Shown: piece after piece, positions 34,874-43,929 of the stretch | Position numbering within the stretch: the stretch's first letter is position 1 | Layout: every line of letters starts with the position of its first letter | Position numbers and translations under genes: made by a program | Source of the DNA: Flavobacteriales bacterium | Lineage (GTDB): Bacteria; Bacteroidota; Bacteroidia; Flavobacteriales; Flavobacteriaceae | Direction of reading: 5' to 3' | Length of the DNA: 64,000 nt | NCBI GenBank assembly: GCA_027024205.1 | Contig: JALVST010000123.1 | Span: 1-64,000, forward strand | The notes under the pieces: model-generated | Databases searched by the model: none | Told to the model about the DNA's origin: nothing | What the model saw: only the letters and a program-made list of their open reading frames with translations

Positions 34874-35575
34874 TCATTCGTTTATGCCAAAATAATCTAA
34901 CTGTTTTTCCTTTTTTAATAGCGTAATTATAAAATGAAATGTCCCGTCTTCTTTTGGGGTTTTTGTATAATATTCTCTTTTCAAATATTTGTCGGTTTCA
35001 AAATTAATTGTGTCATGTGTTTTATATCCTGCTTCTGGATAGTCTTTTTGAATGTCAGAAAAAATTCTTTTAAAAGATTTTGATTGTCTTATTTGATTGG
35101 AAATCGAATTAAAATCGGAATCGGATATTTTCAATGTAAAAGTATGGGAATAATCAGAAAATCCACCGCTTTCATTTTTCAGTATTTTAAAGTCTTTTTT
35201 TAATTCAATATGATGCCAAGAGAGTATTTTCCGGGCATCTTTTTTACTGAAAGTCCAATCCGATAGCCACGGTTGTATAGCAATCAGGATAAATCCAATC
35301 GTTAGAATTGAAGAAAATATTATTCCTAATTTTTTTCTTCTCACTAATCTAAATCCCCAGCATGTAATGAATATTATTTGAAAAGCAAAAATAACCGGCC
35401 AAATAAAAATTACAAGAAAATCTAATTCGCCAATTAATGACCAAGTAATGATTATACCGAGAATTACACTTACCAAAAGACCTGTGTTTTTTTTATTGCT
35501 CTTGTAAGGTAAATAATAACACAAAAATGTTAAGATTATTAATATTGAAGCGGAAATTATATAAAATGGCCTCAT
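34874..35575 (-). CDS. Membrane protein of unknown function
   Basis: A 233-residue protein with four hydrophobic segments in the first 110 residues (about 5-20, 32-48, 51-70 and 85-103) and a soluble C-terminal domain (about 115-233) containing DYSHTFTLKISDSDFNSI and GTFHFIITLLKKEKQLDYFG. No family is recognised. The C-terminal part, with its repeated strand pattern, may be extracytoplasmic. No start other than the first ATG is suggested. Confidence 0.7.
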   Translation of the reverse strand: MRPFYIISASILIILTFLCYYLPYKSNKKNTGLLVSVILGIIITWSLIGELDFLVIFIWPVIFAFQIIFITCWGFRLVRRKKLGIIFSSILTIGFILIAIQPWLSDWTFSKKDARKILSWHHIELKKDFKILKNESGGFSDYSHTFTLKISDSDFNSISNQIRQSKSFKRIFSDIQKDYPEAGYKTHDTINFETDKYLKREYYTKTPKEDGTFHFIITLLKKEKQLDYFGINE

Positions 35576-35626
35576 ACGAAAACAACAATATGTTTTGGAT
35601 AATAATTTACTTATTATTTTTTATTA

Positions 35627-37129
35627 CTATTTGATAATCAAATCATTTTTATGCAAATAATCCGCAATTTTACGGTTGTCGGACAGGTGCGGCAGTTTGT
35701 TTTGTCCGCCCAGTTTTCCTATGGATTTCATATACCGGTCAAAAGCACCTTTTTTAACAGGTGTAATAACGGCGGAGCGTAAGATTTTTCCGGTTATCAG
35801 GTCCTTGTAATACACATTTTGCGCTTGCATACTTTGGTCGATAATCCGGGCAAATTCATTGATATTTTCAGGAGCTTTTACAAATTCAATAAGCCATTCG
35901 TGGTAGGGTAATCCACTAGCGGGATTGATTTGTGGTGCCACTGTAAACTCGCTGATGCTAATGCCGGTTTTCGTCATGGCCTTTTGAATGGCGGTTTCCA
36001 CTTCTTTGGCAATCACGTGCTCGCCGAAAGCCGATATAAAATGTTTAATACGTCCGGTAACTTTCAGGCGGTAAGGCGTGGTAGAAGTAAACATCACCGT
36101 ATCGCCGATATTGTAAGCCCATAAGCCGGCATTGGTGCTGATGATAAGAGCATAATTGACACCGGTTTGTACATCTTTAAGTGACAAACGGGTGGGGTTT
36201 TCGTCAAAAATTTCGTTTGCGGGGACAAACTCGTAAAATATACCGTGATGGGTTAATAGTAATAAATCGTCACGTTCCGGTTTGTCTTGATAAGCAAAAA
36301 ATCCTTCCGATGCCGGATACAATTCGATATTGTCAACATCTCTCCCTATTAATTGTCTGAACTTTTGGCGGTAAGGTTCAAAGTTCAAGCCGCCATAAAC
36401 AAACAAATTAAAATTTGGAAAAATTTCACCTACCGGTTTACCGGCTTTTTGAATGAGTTTTTCAAAATAGATTTGCACCCAAGACGGAATACCGCTGATA
36501 AGTCGCATATCTTCTTTGAGAGTTTCATCCACAATAGCGTTTACTTTGGTTTCCCAATCTTTGATAGTATTGGTTTTCCAGCTTGGCATCCGGTTTTTTT
36601 GCAAGTATTTGGGGACATAATGGGCTACAATACCTGACAACCTTCCGGTTTTGATACCGCCTACTTCATCTAAAACGGGGTCGCCTTGCAAGAAAATCAT
36701 TTTACCGTCCACAAAATCGGCTTTGCCGGTTTCATAGATATAATGGAGTAAAGCGTGTTTGGCTGCCATCACGTGAAAAGGCATTGATTCTTTACTTATA
36801 GGAATGTATTTGGTCCCCGAAGTTGTTCCCGAAGTTTTTGCAAAATAAATGGGACGGCCTTTCCATAAAACATTATATTCACCGTTGATAATTCTGTCAA
36901 TGTAAGGTTTGATGTCTTCGTAAGTTCTGATGGGAACGGCTTTTTTATAATTGTCATAAGTTGTAATTTGTTCAAACTGGTGGTCTTTTCCAAACGCTGT
37001 ATGGCCGGATTGCGAAATTAAATACCGGAACATTTTTTGTTGTGCTGTGACTGGTTGTTTTATCCATTTTTGATTTTTTTTGACAATATAAGACGCATAA
37101 ACTTTGGATAATTTGGCTTTAAGACTCAT
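35627..37129 (-). CDS. GH3-family acyl-adenylating enzyme
   Basis: A 500-residue member of the bacterial branch of the GH3 (auxin-responsive) family. Visible conserved blocks include the AMP/phosphate-binding loop AKTSGTTSGTKYIPIS, FPNFNLFVYGGLNFEPYRQKF, ELYPASEGFFAYQ and LWAYNIGDTVMFTS. Plant relatives join amino acids to acyl-adenylates. The bacterial substrate is unknown. It is 3 bp downstream of the M23 peptidase gene, a close link suggesting co-transcription. Confidence 0.9.
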   Translation of the reverse strand: MSLKAKLSKVYASYIVKKNQKWIKQPVTAQQKMFRYLISQSGHTAFGKDHQFEQITTYDNYKKAVPIRTYEDIKPYIDRIINGEYNVLWKGRPIYFAKTSGTTSGTKYIPISKESMPFHVMAAKHALLHYIYETGKADFVDGKMIFLQGDPVLDEVGGIKTGRLSGIVAHYVPKYLQKNRMPSWKTNTIKDWETKVNAIVDETLKEDMRLISGIPSWVQIYFEKLIQKAGKPVGEIFPNFNLFVYGGLNFEPYRQKFRQLIGRDVDNIELYPASEGFFAYQDKPERDDLLLLTHHGIFYEFVPANEIFDENPTRLSLKDVQTGVNYALIISTNAGLWAYNIGDTVMFTSTTPYRLKVTGRIKHFISAFGEHVIAKEVETAIQKAMTKTGISISEFTVAPQINPASGLPYHEWLIEFVKAPENINEFARIIDQSMQAQNVYYKDLITGKILRSAVITPVKKGAFDRYMKSIGKLGGQNKLPHLSDNRKIADYLHKNDLIIK

Positions 37130-37132
37130 AAA

Positions 37133-38005
37133 TCATGGTTTAAAATTGATAAAATCAACCGGATTAACAGGTATATCATTAATCCAAAGTTCAAAATGCA
37201 AATGTGGTCCGGTCGTTTTTTTACCGGTATTTCCTGACAAGGCAATGACTTCACCTTGGTTGACGAAATCACCGGTTTTTCGCAACAATTTTTGATTATG
37301 TTTGTATATGGAGATAACATTATTAGGATGTTTGATGATAATTGTGTTGCCGGTGTCAGGTGACCAATCGGCAAAAATAACCCGTCCCTTGGCTATACTT
37401 TTGACAGGTGTCCCTTTTTTTAAGGCTATATCAATAGCATAATGTTGCCTGCCGGTATCAAATTTATTGACAATGATCCCTTTTACCGGCGGTATAAAAT
37501 TATATGTCAAACTGTTTTTTTGATGATTTACTTTAAAGCGTTCCCTTTGGGCAACTTCTTTGCGTAGCACGGAGTCCATTTTACCGGCAGATAATTTTAA
37601 TGTGTCGGGGTCAAAGTTTTGGGTTTGGTAAGTTTTGTTAAATTCTTCTATTGTAATTTCGTTGTTCAAAACTTTTTTTAATTGCTCGAGATAATAGGTG
37701 TTTACCAATAAAGCTTTTTTTAGTGAATCGGTTTTTAATTGTAAATGAATGGCTTTCTTTCGCAAGCCCGGTGCATTGTTATATCCGGGAATATAGGTTT
37801 TAAGAGGTGTAAAGGCAATTAAAACCGTGGTTATAATTATCAAAAAAAATGCAAATAATCCGGTAAATACAAAAACATTGAACCGGTTTAATTTGAAACT
37901 GAATTTTTCTTCATACGTATCATCATTAATTATCAAAATACGATAATGATAAGTAAGTTTCTTAAAAAAACCGTTCGATTTTTTTTTCTTCTTCTTAGTT
38001 GGCAT
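37133..38005 (-). CDS. M23-family metallopeptidase (LytM domain), membrane-anchored
   Basis: A 290-residue protein: a basic N-terminus, one membrane helix (about 45-66), a coiled spacer, and a C-terminal LytM domain (about 165-285). Zinc and catalytic residues appear as His188 and Asp192 (HYAIDI), His236 (YKHNQ) and the HLH motif (His268, His270). Such proteins cleave peptidoglycan peptide bridges or regulate amidases. All catalytic residues seem intact, so it is probably active. Confidence 0.88.
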   Translation of the reverse strand: MPTKKKKKKSNGFFKKLTYHYRILIINDDTYEEKFSFKLNRFNVFVFTGLFAFFLIIITTVLIAFTPLKTYIPGYNNAPGLRKKAIHLQLKTDSLKKALLVNTYYLEQLKKVLNNEITIEEFNKTYQTQNFDPDTLKLSAGKMDSVLRKEVAQRERFKVNHQKNSLTYNFIPPVKGIIVNKFDTGRQHYAIDIALKKGTPVKSIAKGRVIFADWSPDTGNTIIIKHPNNVISIYKHNQKLLRKTGDFVNQGEVIALSGNTGKKTTGPHLHFELWINDIPVNPVDFINFKP

Positions 38006-38060
38006 TGTTAAATATTTTTGTAAAAATACAAAATTTGTTTTTGTAAAACCGGTTTGAAAT

Positions 38061-38090
38061 AAAAAAAGCCGCCCGGTAAGGGACGGCTTT
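38061..38090 (-). terminator. Rho-independent terminator of rplY
   Basis: On the reverse strand AAAGCCGTCCC, TTACC, GGGCGGCTTT is followed by a run of T. It lies 28 bp after the rplY stop codon. Confidence 0.8.
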
Positions 38091-38117
38091 AAGTAATTAT
38101 AAATAAATCGAAAAAAT

Positions 38118-38711
38118 TTACTTTTCTTTGGCCGCGGCTTTGGCTTCTTGAACAGCTTTCATGGCGGCTCTTGACATTTTCACTTGAACGGCAACGACGT
38201 TGTCCGGGTGCATTAATTTGTATTTGTCATTGCGTAATTCGGAAACGTAAACTTTGTCTCCAATATCCAAATGGCTGATATCAACTACCACGGCATCGGG
38301 TAGATTTTCAGGTATAGCTTTGATTTTGAGTTTTTTCATGGTTAAAGTCAATGTTCCCCCTTTGATAACTCCCGGAGCAACCCCGGTTGTTTTTACCGGA
38401 ACGGTTAAAGTTACTTCTTTGTCAGGGAATAACCGGAAAAAGTCAACGTGTAAGATTTTGTCTGTTACAGGGTGAAATTGAATATCCTGCATTATGGCTT
38501 CATGTTTAGAGCCGTCTTCCAATTCAATCACTACGGTGTGCGTTTCCGGAGTGTAAACCAATTTTTTGAACTCACGTTCATCTGCAGAAAAGTGCATGGG
38601 TTCGCCACCGCCGTATAAAACGCACGGGACTCTTCCAGCATTACGTAAGGCTTTGGTTGCCGATTTGCCCACGCTTTCTCTTTTGGAGCCTTTGATTGTT
38701 AATGATTTCAT
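38118..38711 (-). CDS. rplY: 50S ribosomal protein L25 (Ctc type)
   Basis: A 197-residue L25 of the long CTC form. The N-terminal 5S-rRNA-binding domain (about 1-90) shows [25 protein letters not shown] and [16 protein letters not shown]. The C-terminal domain ([39 protein letters not shown]) follows, and the protein ends in an Ala/Lys-rich tail. It binds 5S rRNA in the central protuberance. It sits downstream of prs in the same direction, a frequent pairing. Confidence 0.93.
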   Translation of the reverse strand: MKSLTIKGSKRESVGKSATKALRNAGRVPCVLYGGGEPMHFSADEREFKKLVYTPETHTVVIELEDGSKHEAIMQDIQFHPVTDKILHVDFFRLFPDKEVTLTVPVKTTGVAPGVIKGGTLTLTMKKLKIKAIPENLPDAVVVDISHLDIGDKVYVSELRNDKYKLMHPDNVVAVQVKMSRAAMKAVQEAKAAAKEK

Positions 38712-38774
38712 TTCGTTTTGTTTTTATGATTAAACATTTTACTTTTTCTTTTTGCTGTTGCTAAGTCTTTAACG

Positions 38775-39719
38775 TTACATAATAAACTTGGAACTGATAG
38801 ATTTATGAACGTGCACGTTAAACATAACATCGGCAAAAAGAGGGGCGCAAGATAGCACTTTTATTTTCTTTGACAAAATTTTTCTCGGAATTGAATCGGT
38901 GACGATCAACTCTTTCAATTGTGATTCGGCAATACGTTCTTGTGCGTTGTCCGAAAGTAGTGCATGTGTGCAAACTGCCCGGACACTTTTGGCACCTCTA
39001 TCTTTCATCAATTGAGCTGCTTTGACCAATGTTCCACCCGTATCTATTATGTCATCGACTAATACGACGTTTTTACCTTTAACTTCTCCAATCAATTCCA
39101 TTTTACCGATAACATTGGCACGTTTGCGTTGTTTGTAACAGATGACAACATCACTGTTTAAAAATTTGGAATAGGCATAAGCACGCTTGGAACCACCCAT
39201 ATCAGGGGAGGCAATTACCAAATTATCCAAGTCGAGATTTTGAATGTAAGGTATAAAAATAGTACTTGCATATAGATGGTCAACGGGAATTTCAAAAAAG
39301 CCTTGTATGGGGTCGGCGTGTAAATCCATTGTAATGATTCTTGAAGCGCCGGCAGCCTGCAACATATTGGCAACCAATTTGGCAGCTATCGGGACACGAG
39401 GTTCGTCTTTCCGTTCTTGACGCGCCCATCCGAAATAAGGAATAACCACATCGACAAATTCGGCTGATGCCCGTTTGGCGGCATCTATCATCAATAAAAC
39501 TTCCATTAAATTGTCTGCCGGAGCAAAGGTTGAACCGATGATAAAAACCCGTTTTCCACGAATTGATTCTTTGAAGGAAGGTTTAAATTCGCCATCTTTA
39601 AAACGTTGCAATTCCATTTTGCCGAGATGAAGTTCCAAGGCTTTGGCAATTTTATTGGCCAAATCTTTACTTTGACTGGCAGCAAAAACTTTAGCTTCTT
39701 TTATTTTTTTTGAAGACAT
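38775..39719 (-). CDS. prs: Ribose-phosphate pyrophosphokinase
   Basis: The 314-residue enzyme makes PRPP from ribose 5-phosphate and ATP for nucleotide, His and Trp synthesis. Visible motifs: RFKDGEFKPSFKESIRGKRV near the N-terminus, the flexible region PYFGWARQERKDEPR, MDLHADPIQGFFEIPVDHLY, and the PRPP loop VVLVDDIIDTGGTLVKAAQL. Length is standard for class I. It has its own -7 box and is followed by rplY. Confidence 0.95.
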   Translation of the reverse strand: MSSKKIKEAKVFAASQSKDLANKIAKALELHLGKMELQRFKDGEFKPSFKESIRGKRVFIIGSTFAPADNLMEVLLMIDAAKRASAEFVDVVIPYFGWARQERKDEPRVPIAAKLVANMLQAAGASRIITMDLHADPIQGFFEIPVDHLYASTIFIPYIQNLDLDNLVIASPDMGGSKRAYAYSKFLNSDVVICYKQRKRANVIGKMELIGEVKGKNVVLVDDIIDTGGTLVKAAQLMKDRGAKSVRAVCTHALLSDNAQERIAESQLKELIVTDSIPRKILSKKIKVLSCAPLFADVMFNVHVHKSISSKFIM

Positions 39720-39739
39720 CTTTGTAAATTATGACGTTA

Positions 39740-39747
39740 CAAAGATA
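39740..39747 (-). promoter_or_regulatory. -7 promoter box of prs
   Basis: TATCTTTG on the reverse strand matches TAnnTTTG and ends 20 nt before the ATG. Confidence 0.5.
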
Positions 39748-39788
39748 AATTATTTAGTTGAAAGTGAAAAGTCCGGGTTTAGGCAAAT

Positions 39789-40484
39789 TTAGCTTTGATT
39801 GATTCTATTTTTTGCCAAATCCAAAACCATATCCAATTGTGCTTCGCGTGTGAGATAACTGTTGTCAATTTCAATAGCATCTTTTGTTTTGATTAAAGGT
39901 GAAGCGCTGCGTTCAGAATCAATTTTATCTCTTTTTAAAACATTGGTCAATACATCGATGTAACTGACATCTTCACCCTTGTCCAATAATTCGAGATAGC
40001 GTCTTTTAGCTCTGACTTCGGGCGATGCGGTCATGAAAATTTTGAGTTCTGCATCGGGGAAAACGACCGAACCAATATCCCTACCGTCCATGACAACCCT
40101 TTTGTCTTGTCCGATTTTTCGTTGTTGAGCAACTAATTTTTTACGTATTTCAGGAATAGCGGCTATTTGACTGACAAAATTTGATACGCGCATTTGCCGG
40201 ATTTCATTTTCAATATTTTGTCCGTTGAGATAGACTTCTGCAAAACCTTTACCGGGATTATATTTAAAATCGATTTGAATATTATTCAAATCCTTGATTA
40301 ATTGTTCTTTATCTATGTGGTTGTCCGAAATTAAATTATTTTGTAAGGCATAATAAGTTACAGCTCTGTACATGGCTCCCGTATCGATATAGATATAGTT
40401 AAGTGCTTTGGCCAAATCTTTGGCAAGGGTGCTTTTTCCGGTTGATGAATGTCCGTCAATGGCTATGATGATGTCTTTTTTCAT
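39789..40484 (-). CDS. cmk: (d)CMP kinase
   Basis: A 231-residue P-loop kinase: IAIDGHSSTGKSTLAKDLA at the start, DTGAMYRAVTYYA for nucleotide recognition, VVMDGRDIGSVVFPDAELKIFM, and the LID region KRRYLELLDKG. It phosphorylates CMP and dCMP. The gene lies 3 bp after porQ, the same porQ-cmk linkage seen in other Flavobacteriia, although there is no direct functional tie. Confidence 0.93.
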   Translation of the reverse strand: MKKDIIIAIDGHSSTGKSTLAKDLAKALNYIYIDTGAMYRAVTYYALQNNLISDNHIDKEQLIKDLNNIQIDFKYNPGKGFAEVYLNGQNIENEIRQMRVSNFVSQIAAIPEIRKKLVAQQRKIGQDKRVVMDGRDIGSVVFPDAELKIFMTASPEVRAKRRYLELLDKGEDVSYIDVLTNVLKRDKIDSERSASPLIKTKDAIEIDNSYLTREAQLDMVLDLAKNRINQS

Positions 40485-40487
40485 GGG

Positions 40488-41516
40488 TTAAAAAGCATTC
40501 AAGTTGACTGTGATACTGATAAAATTGGTGCCGGCAGCATAGTTGTAATTGCTGTAAGCATAGTTAATTTCAAATTTGTTAAAACGTAACCCGAATCCGA
40601 AATTAAAACCACTGCCGAAACGTTCGTCTTTTTGTGATAGTTCTGCGCCGCGGCGAAAATTGTATCCGGCTCTGACATTAAATCTTTTTCTGGGAAATAA
40701 TTCTACGCCTAAGATTAAATGTCTGAAAATGTGGTCGGTAAAAGTGATATCTTCTTCTATGACATTGCCGTTCGGATCTTGGGTATTATGGGCTGTATTG
40801 ACAAAGGCAATTTTAGGTTTTTGAAGGTTTTCCAGGGTGACAAACCACTTAAAAGGTGCATGTAAAAATGTTTTGGCAAAAGTCAAATCCACTTCAAAAG
40901 GTAAGGGTTCTTTTGTCCCTTGGTAAGTTGAAAGTTGCAACCCGAAATTACGTGCCGTTAAACCGGTTGCAATACCTTTTCTGTCATTCAGGTATAAAAG
41001 TCCGACATCAAATGCCAAACCGGTAGCTGAATAATTTTCCAAGGCAGATAAAATGAATTTGGTATTGGCTCCGATGTGCCATTTGGAGTGTGGTATGTGG
41101 TATGCGTAACCGAGAATTAAAGCGCCTTCCGAAGCACTGAATGTGCCGTGTCTGTCGCCGTTAACATCGGCGTAATCAAAACGGCCGTAATTAATGTAAG
41201 AAATAGCCGCATATATGAGACCTATTTTTTTTAAATGCCGGGCATAAGCAAAATTGCCGTAATTGATATCGCTTATATAATCGGCGTAATTAACTCCTAT
41301 TTGATTGTGCAATGTGGAGTCCAGTGTAGCGGGATTGAAAGTCGGCTGAAAAATATCATTTTTCAAGTTTGTATAAACCTTCCCTCCCAAAGCTGCCTGT
41401 TTGGCCGAGATAGACAAATTTAAAAATTTGAATGTCGTATTACCACCGGTTTGTCCTTGTAGTAAAAGTGACGGCAACAATAAAAAGGTAAAGAAAAAAT
41501 ATCTCATAAATACCAT
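40488..41516 (-). CDS. porQ: Type IX secretion protein PorQ
   Basis: A 342-residue outer-membrane protein with a signal peptide and a beta-barrel rich in aromatic strand ends. Family features: TFKFLNLSISAKQAALGGKV, NPATLDSTLHNQIGVNYADYI, HIGANTKFILSALENYSATG, and NVRAGYNFRRGAEL near the end. PorQ works with PorU/PorZ/PorV at the cell surface in attaching T9SS cargo. ATGs at 41516 and 41507 are both possible; the second gives the more typical signal peptide start MRYFFFTFLLLP. Precedes cmk. Confidence 0.9.
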   Translation of the reverse strand: MVFMRYFFFTFLLLPSLLLQGQTGGNTTFKFLNLSISAKQAALGGKVYTNLKNDIFQPTFNPATLDSTLHNQIGVNYADYISDINYGNFAYARHLKKIGLIYAAISYINYGRFDYADVNGDRHGTFSASEGALILGYAYHIPHSKWHIGANTKFILSALENYSATGLAFDVGLLYLNDRKGIATGLTARNFGLQLSTYQGTKEPLPFEVDLTFAKTFLHAPFKWFVTLENLQKPKIAFVNTAHNTQDPNGNVIEEDITFTDHIFRHLILGVELFPRKRFNVRAGYNFRRGAELSQKDERFGSGFNFGFGLRFNKFEINYAYSNYNYAAGTNFISITVNLNAF

Positions 41517-41550
41517 TTAGTTTATAAAACGATAAAGATAGCTTTTTATT

Positions 41551-43770
41551 TTAAGGCTTTTCAGTACGGATGACATTTTCAACCCCCTCTATACTTTTGA
41601 GGTCTTTGATGACTTGGTTAAGAAGACCGGTATTTTTGATATATAATGAAATAACCCCTTCAAAAATGCCGCCTTGTGAGTTGAGATTGATATTTTTCAT
41701 ATCGAGCTGTTCATCATCCGTAATCATCCGGGTAATATCTTTGGCCATTCCTTTACGGTTAAAACCGGTAATTTTGAGATAGACGATAAAATCGTGTTTT
41801 GAAGAATCAATCCAGCGTGCGGTAATGATACGGTATGCATAATTGGAATACAAACTCAATGCATTGGGACAACTTTTTTTATGCACCTTAATACCCTCAT
41901 TAATGGTTGTAAACCCGAAAATATCATCGCCAGGAATGGGATTACAACAATTGGCCAATGTATAATCCAATCGTTGTTCGTCAGGCCCGAAAACTATCGT
42001 GTCATAATTATAAGTAATTTCATCTTTGGCTGATTGAAAATCATTGGGTTTACGGCGTAATTTCTTTTTAAAGAAATCAAATAAAACGTTGGAACGAGCG
42101 GTAGCAAAATTTTTCAACATTTTATTATCAATTATCCCCGCTCCTATATTATAAAACAAATCTTGACTGGTTTTCAGGTTGAAAAAACTTACCAAATTAT
42201 TGATTGTCTTATCGTTATATTTTATTTTTAGTTGTTTGAGTTTTCGTTGCAAGATTTCTTTACCTTCTTCTATGATTTCTTTTTGTTCGAGCTTGAGTGA
42301 TGCTTTGATTTTAGATTTAGCCCTACCGGTAACTACGTAGTTCAGCCAATTGGGTTTGGGTTTTTGGTTGGGTGATGTAATGATTTTGACAACGTCGCCA
42401 CTTCTCAATTTATAATTGAGTTGCACGAGTTTACCGTTGACTACGGCACCGCGGCAATGTGAACCGACTTCGGTATGAATGGCATATGCAAAGTCTAATG
42501 GTGTGGCATTTTTGGGCAATGAAATGATATCTCCATCCGGGGTCAATACAAAAATTTCTTTGGCATATAAGTTGAGTTTGAAATCTTCAATAAAATCGAC
42601 AGCATTTTCGTTTTGATTTTCGAGTAAATCTTTTAGTTTGTTAAGCCAACCTTCTATTCCGACTTCTTCGTTACTGCCGTGTTTGTATTTGTAGTGGGCG
42701 GCATAGCCTTTTTCGGCTATTTCGTTCATGCGTTCGGAGCGAATCTGAACTTCAACCCATTTTTTTTCCGGTCCTACAACGGTAATATGCAAAGCTTCGT
42801 AACCGGTTGATTTGGGGTATGAAATCCAGTCCCGTAGCCGGCTCGGATTGGGTTTGAAATGATCGGTTACAGTGGTATAAATTTTCCACGCCAAAAATTT
42901 TTCGTTTTTCCGGTCGGCTTTGTAAATGATACGTATGGCAAATTTGTCATAGACTTCTTCAAAACTGACTTTTTTATCCCGCATTTTGCGGTAAATGGAG
43001 TAAACCGATTTAAATCGACCGATGATTTTAAAATTCAGTCGTTCTTTTTTTAACGAATCTTCAATGATGCTTGTAAAGGTTTTGATATAACGTTCTTGTT
43101 CTTCTTTTGATTCTTCGATTTTGTTCTCGATTTCTTTGTAAATTTCCGGTTCGGTATATTTTAGGCCTAAATCTTCCAGTTCGCTTTTGATGTTGTATAG
43201 ACCGAGTTTGTGTGCCAAAGGGGCATAGATATATAATGTTTCGGAAGCGATTTTTTCCTGTTTGTGCCTTGGCATACTTGCCATGGTTTGCATATTGTGT
43301 AAACGGTCGGCGATTTTGATGAGGATGACACGCACATCTTCGTTGAGTGTTAAAATCATCTTCCGGAAATTTTCGGCTTGAAGTGAAATGTCTTTTTCGT
43401 GTTTGAGTCGTTTGATTTTGGTAAGTCCGCGAACAATCCGGCTTATTTTATCACCGAACATTTCATAAATATTATCATGTGTCAGTTTTGTATCTTCAAC
43501 TGTGTCGTGCAGTAGAGCGGCAGCAATGGATATGGCCCCCAGGCCGATATCTTGTGCCACGATTTTGGCGACCGCCAGCGGATGAAAAATGTAAGGTTCT
43601 CCCGATTTGCGGCGTTGTCCGTCATGGGCATCACGGGCCACTTTAAAAGCTTTTTTGACCAATGCTTGTCCGTCCTTATCGATTTTTTGATAAGTGGATT
43701 TCATCAAGTCGTCAAAAGCGGCTTGAATCTGCACTTGTTCTTCGGGAGAATAATCTGTCGGCTTTTTCAT
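41551..43770 (-). CDS. relA: Bifunctional RelA/SpoT-family (p)ppGpp synthetase/hydrolase
   Basis: The 739-residue protein has an intact hydrolase HD domain (HPLAVAKIVAQ, ALLHDTVEDT), a synthetase domain (GRFKSVYSIYRKM, KSTGYEALHITVVGP, AEKGYAAHYKYKHG), a TGS domain (IFVLTPDGDIISLPKNATPL) and a C-terminal ACT/RRM part. Both catalytic halves look complete, so it should control alarmone level in both directions, as SpoT/Rel does. It is the only such long protein in the window. Confidence 0.93.
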   Translation of the reverse strand: MKKPTDYSPEEQVQIQAAFDDLMKSTYQKIDKDGQALVKKAFKVARDAHDGQRRKSGEPYIFHPLAVAKIVAQDIGLGAISIAAALLHDTVEDTKLTHDNIYEMFGDKISRIVRGLTKIKRLKHEKDISLQAENFRKMILTLNEDVRVILIKIADRLHNMQTMASMPRHKQEKIASETLYIYAPLAHKLGLYNIKSELEDLGLKYTEPEIYKEIENKIEESKEEQERYIKTFTSIIEDSLKKERLNFKIIGRFKSVYSIYRKMRDKKVSFEEVYDKFAIRIIYKADRKNEKFLAWKIYTTVTDHFKPNPSRLRDWISYPKSTGYEALHITVVGPEKKWVEVQIRSERMNEIAEKGYAAHYKYKHGSNEEVGIEGWLNKLKDLLENQNENAVDFIEDFKLNLYAKEIFVLTPDGDIISLPKNATPLDFAYAIHTEVGSHCRGAVVNGKLVQLNYKLRSGDVVKIITSPNQKPKPNWLNYVVTGRAKSKIKASLKLEQKEIIEEGKEILQRKLKQLKIKYNDKTINNLVSFFNLKTSQDLFYNIGAGIIDNKMLKNFATARSNVLFDFFKKKLRRKPNDFQSAKDEITYNYDTIVFGPDEQRLDYTLANCCNPIPGDDIFGFTTINEGIKVHKKSCPNALSLYSNYAYRIITARWIDSSKHDFIVYLKITGFNRKGMAKDITRMITDDEQLDMKNINLNSQGGIFEGVISLYIKNTGLLNQVIKDLKSIEGVENVIRTEKP

Positions 43771-43792
43771 AACGGCGGCGGATTTAAGCTAA

Positions 43793-43800
43793 CAAAAATA
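43793..43800 (-). promoter_or_regulatory. -7 promoter box of the relA/spoT gene
   Basis: TATTTTTG on the reverse strand matches TAnnTTTG and ends 22 nt before the ATG. Confidence 0.5.
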
Positions 43801-43900
43801 TAAAAATATCGTTATAAATCAGGTTGTAATTTAAATTTTTTATCACTATTTCATCAATTATTCATTTCCTTATTTCTTTATTTCCTTAAAAAAATATCCG

Positions 43901-43908
43901 TATTTTTG
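43901..43908 (+). promoter_or_regulatory. -7 promoter box of the first uvrA paralogue
   Basis: TATTTTTG matches TAnnTTTG and ends 21 nt before the chosen ATG at 43930. It contains the TTG that would otherwise extend the coding frame to 43906. Confidence 0.55.
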
Positions 43909-43929
43909 CAGTTTACTAAAAAACTTTTG

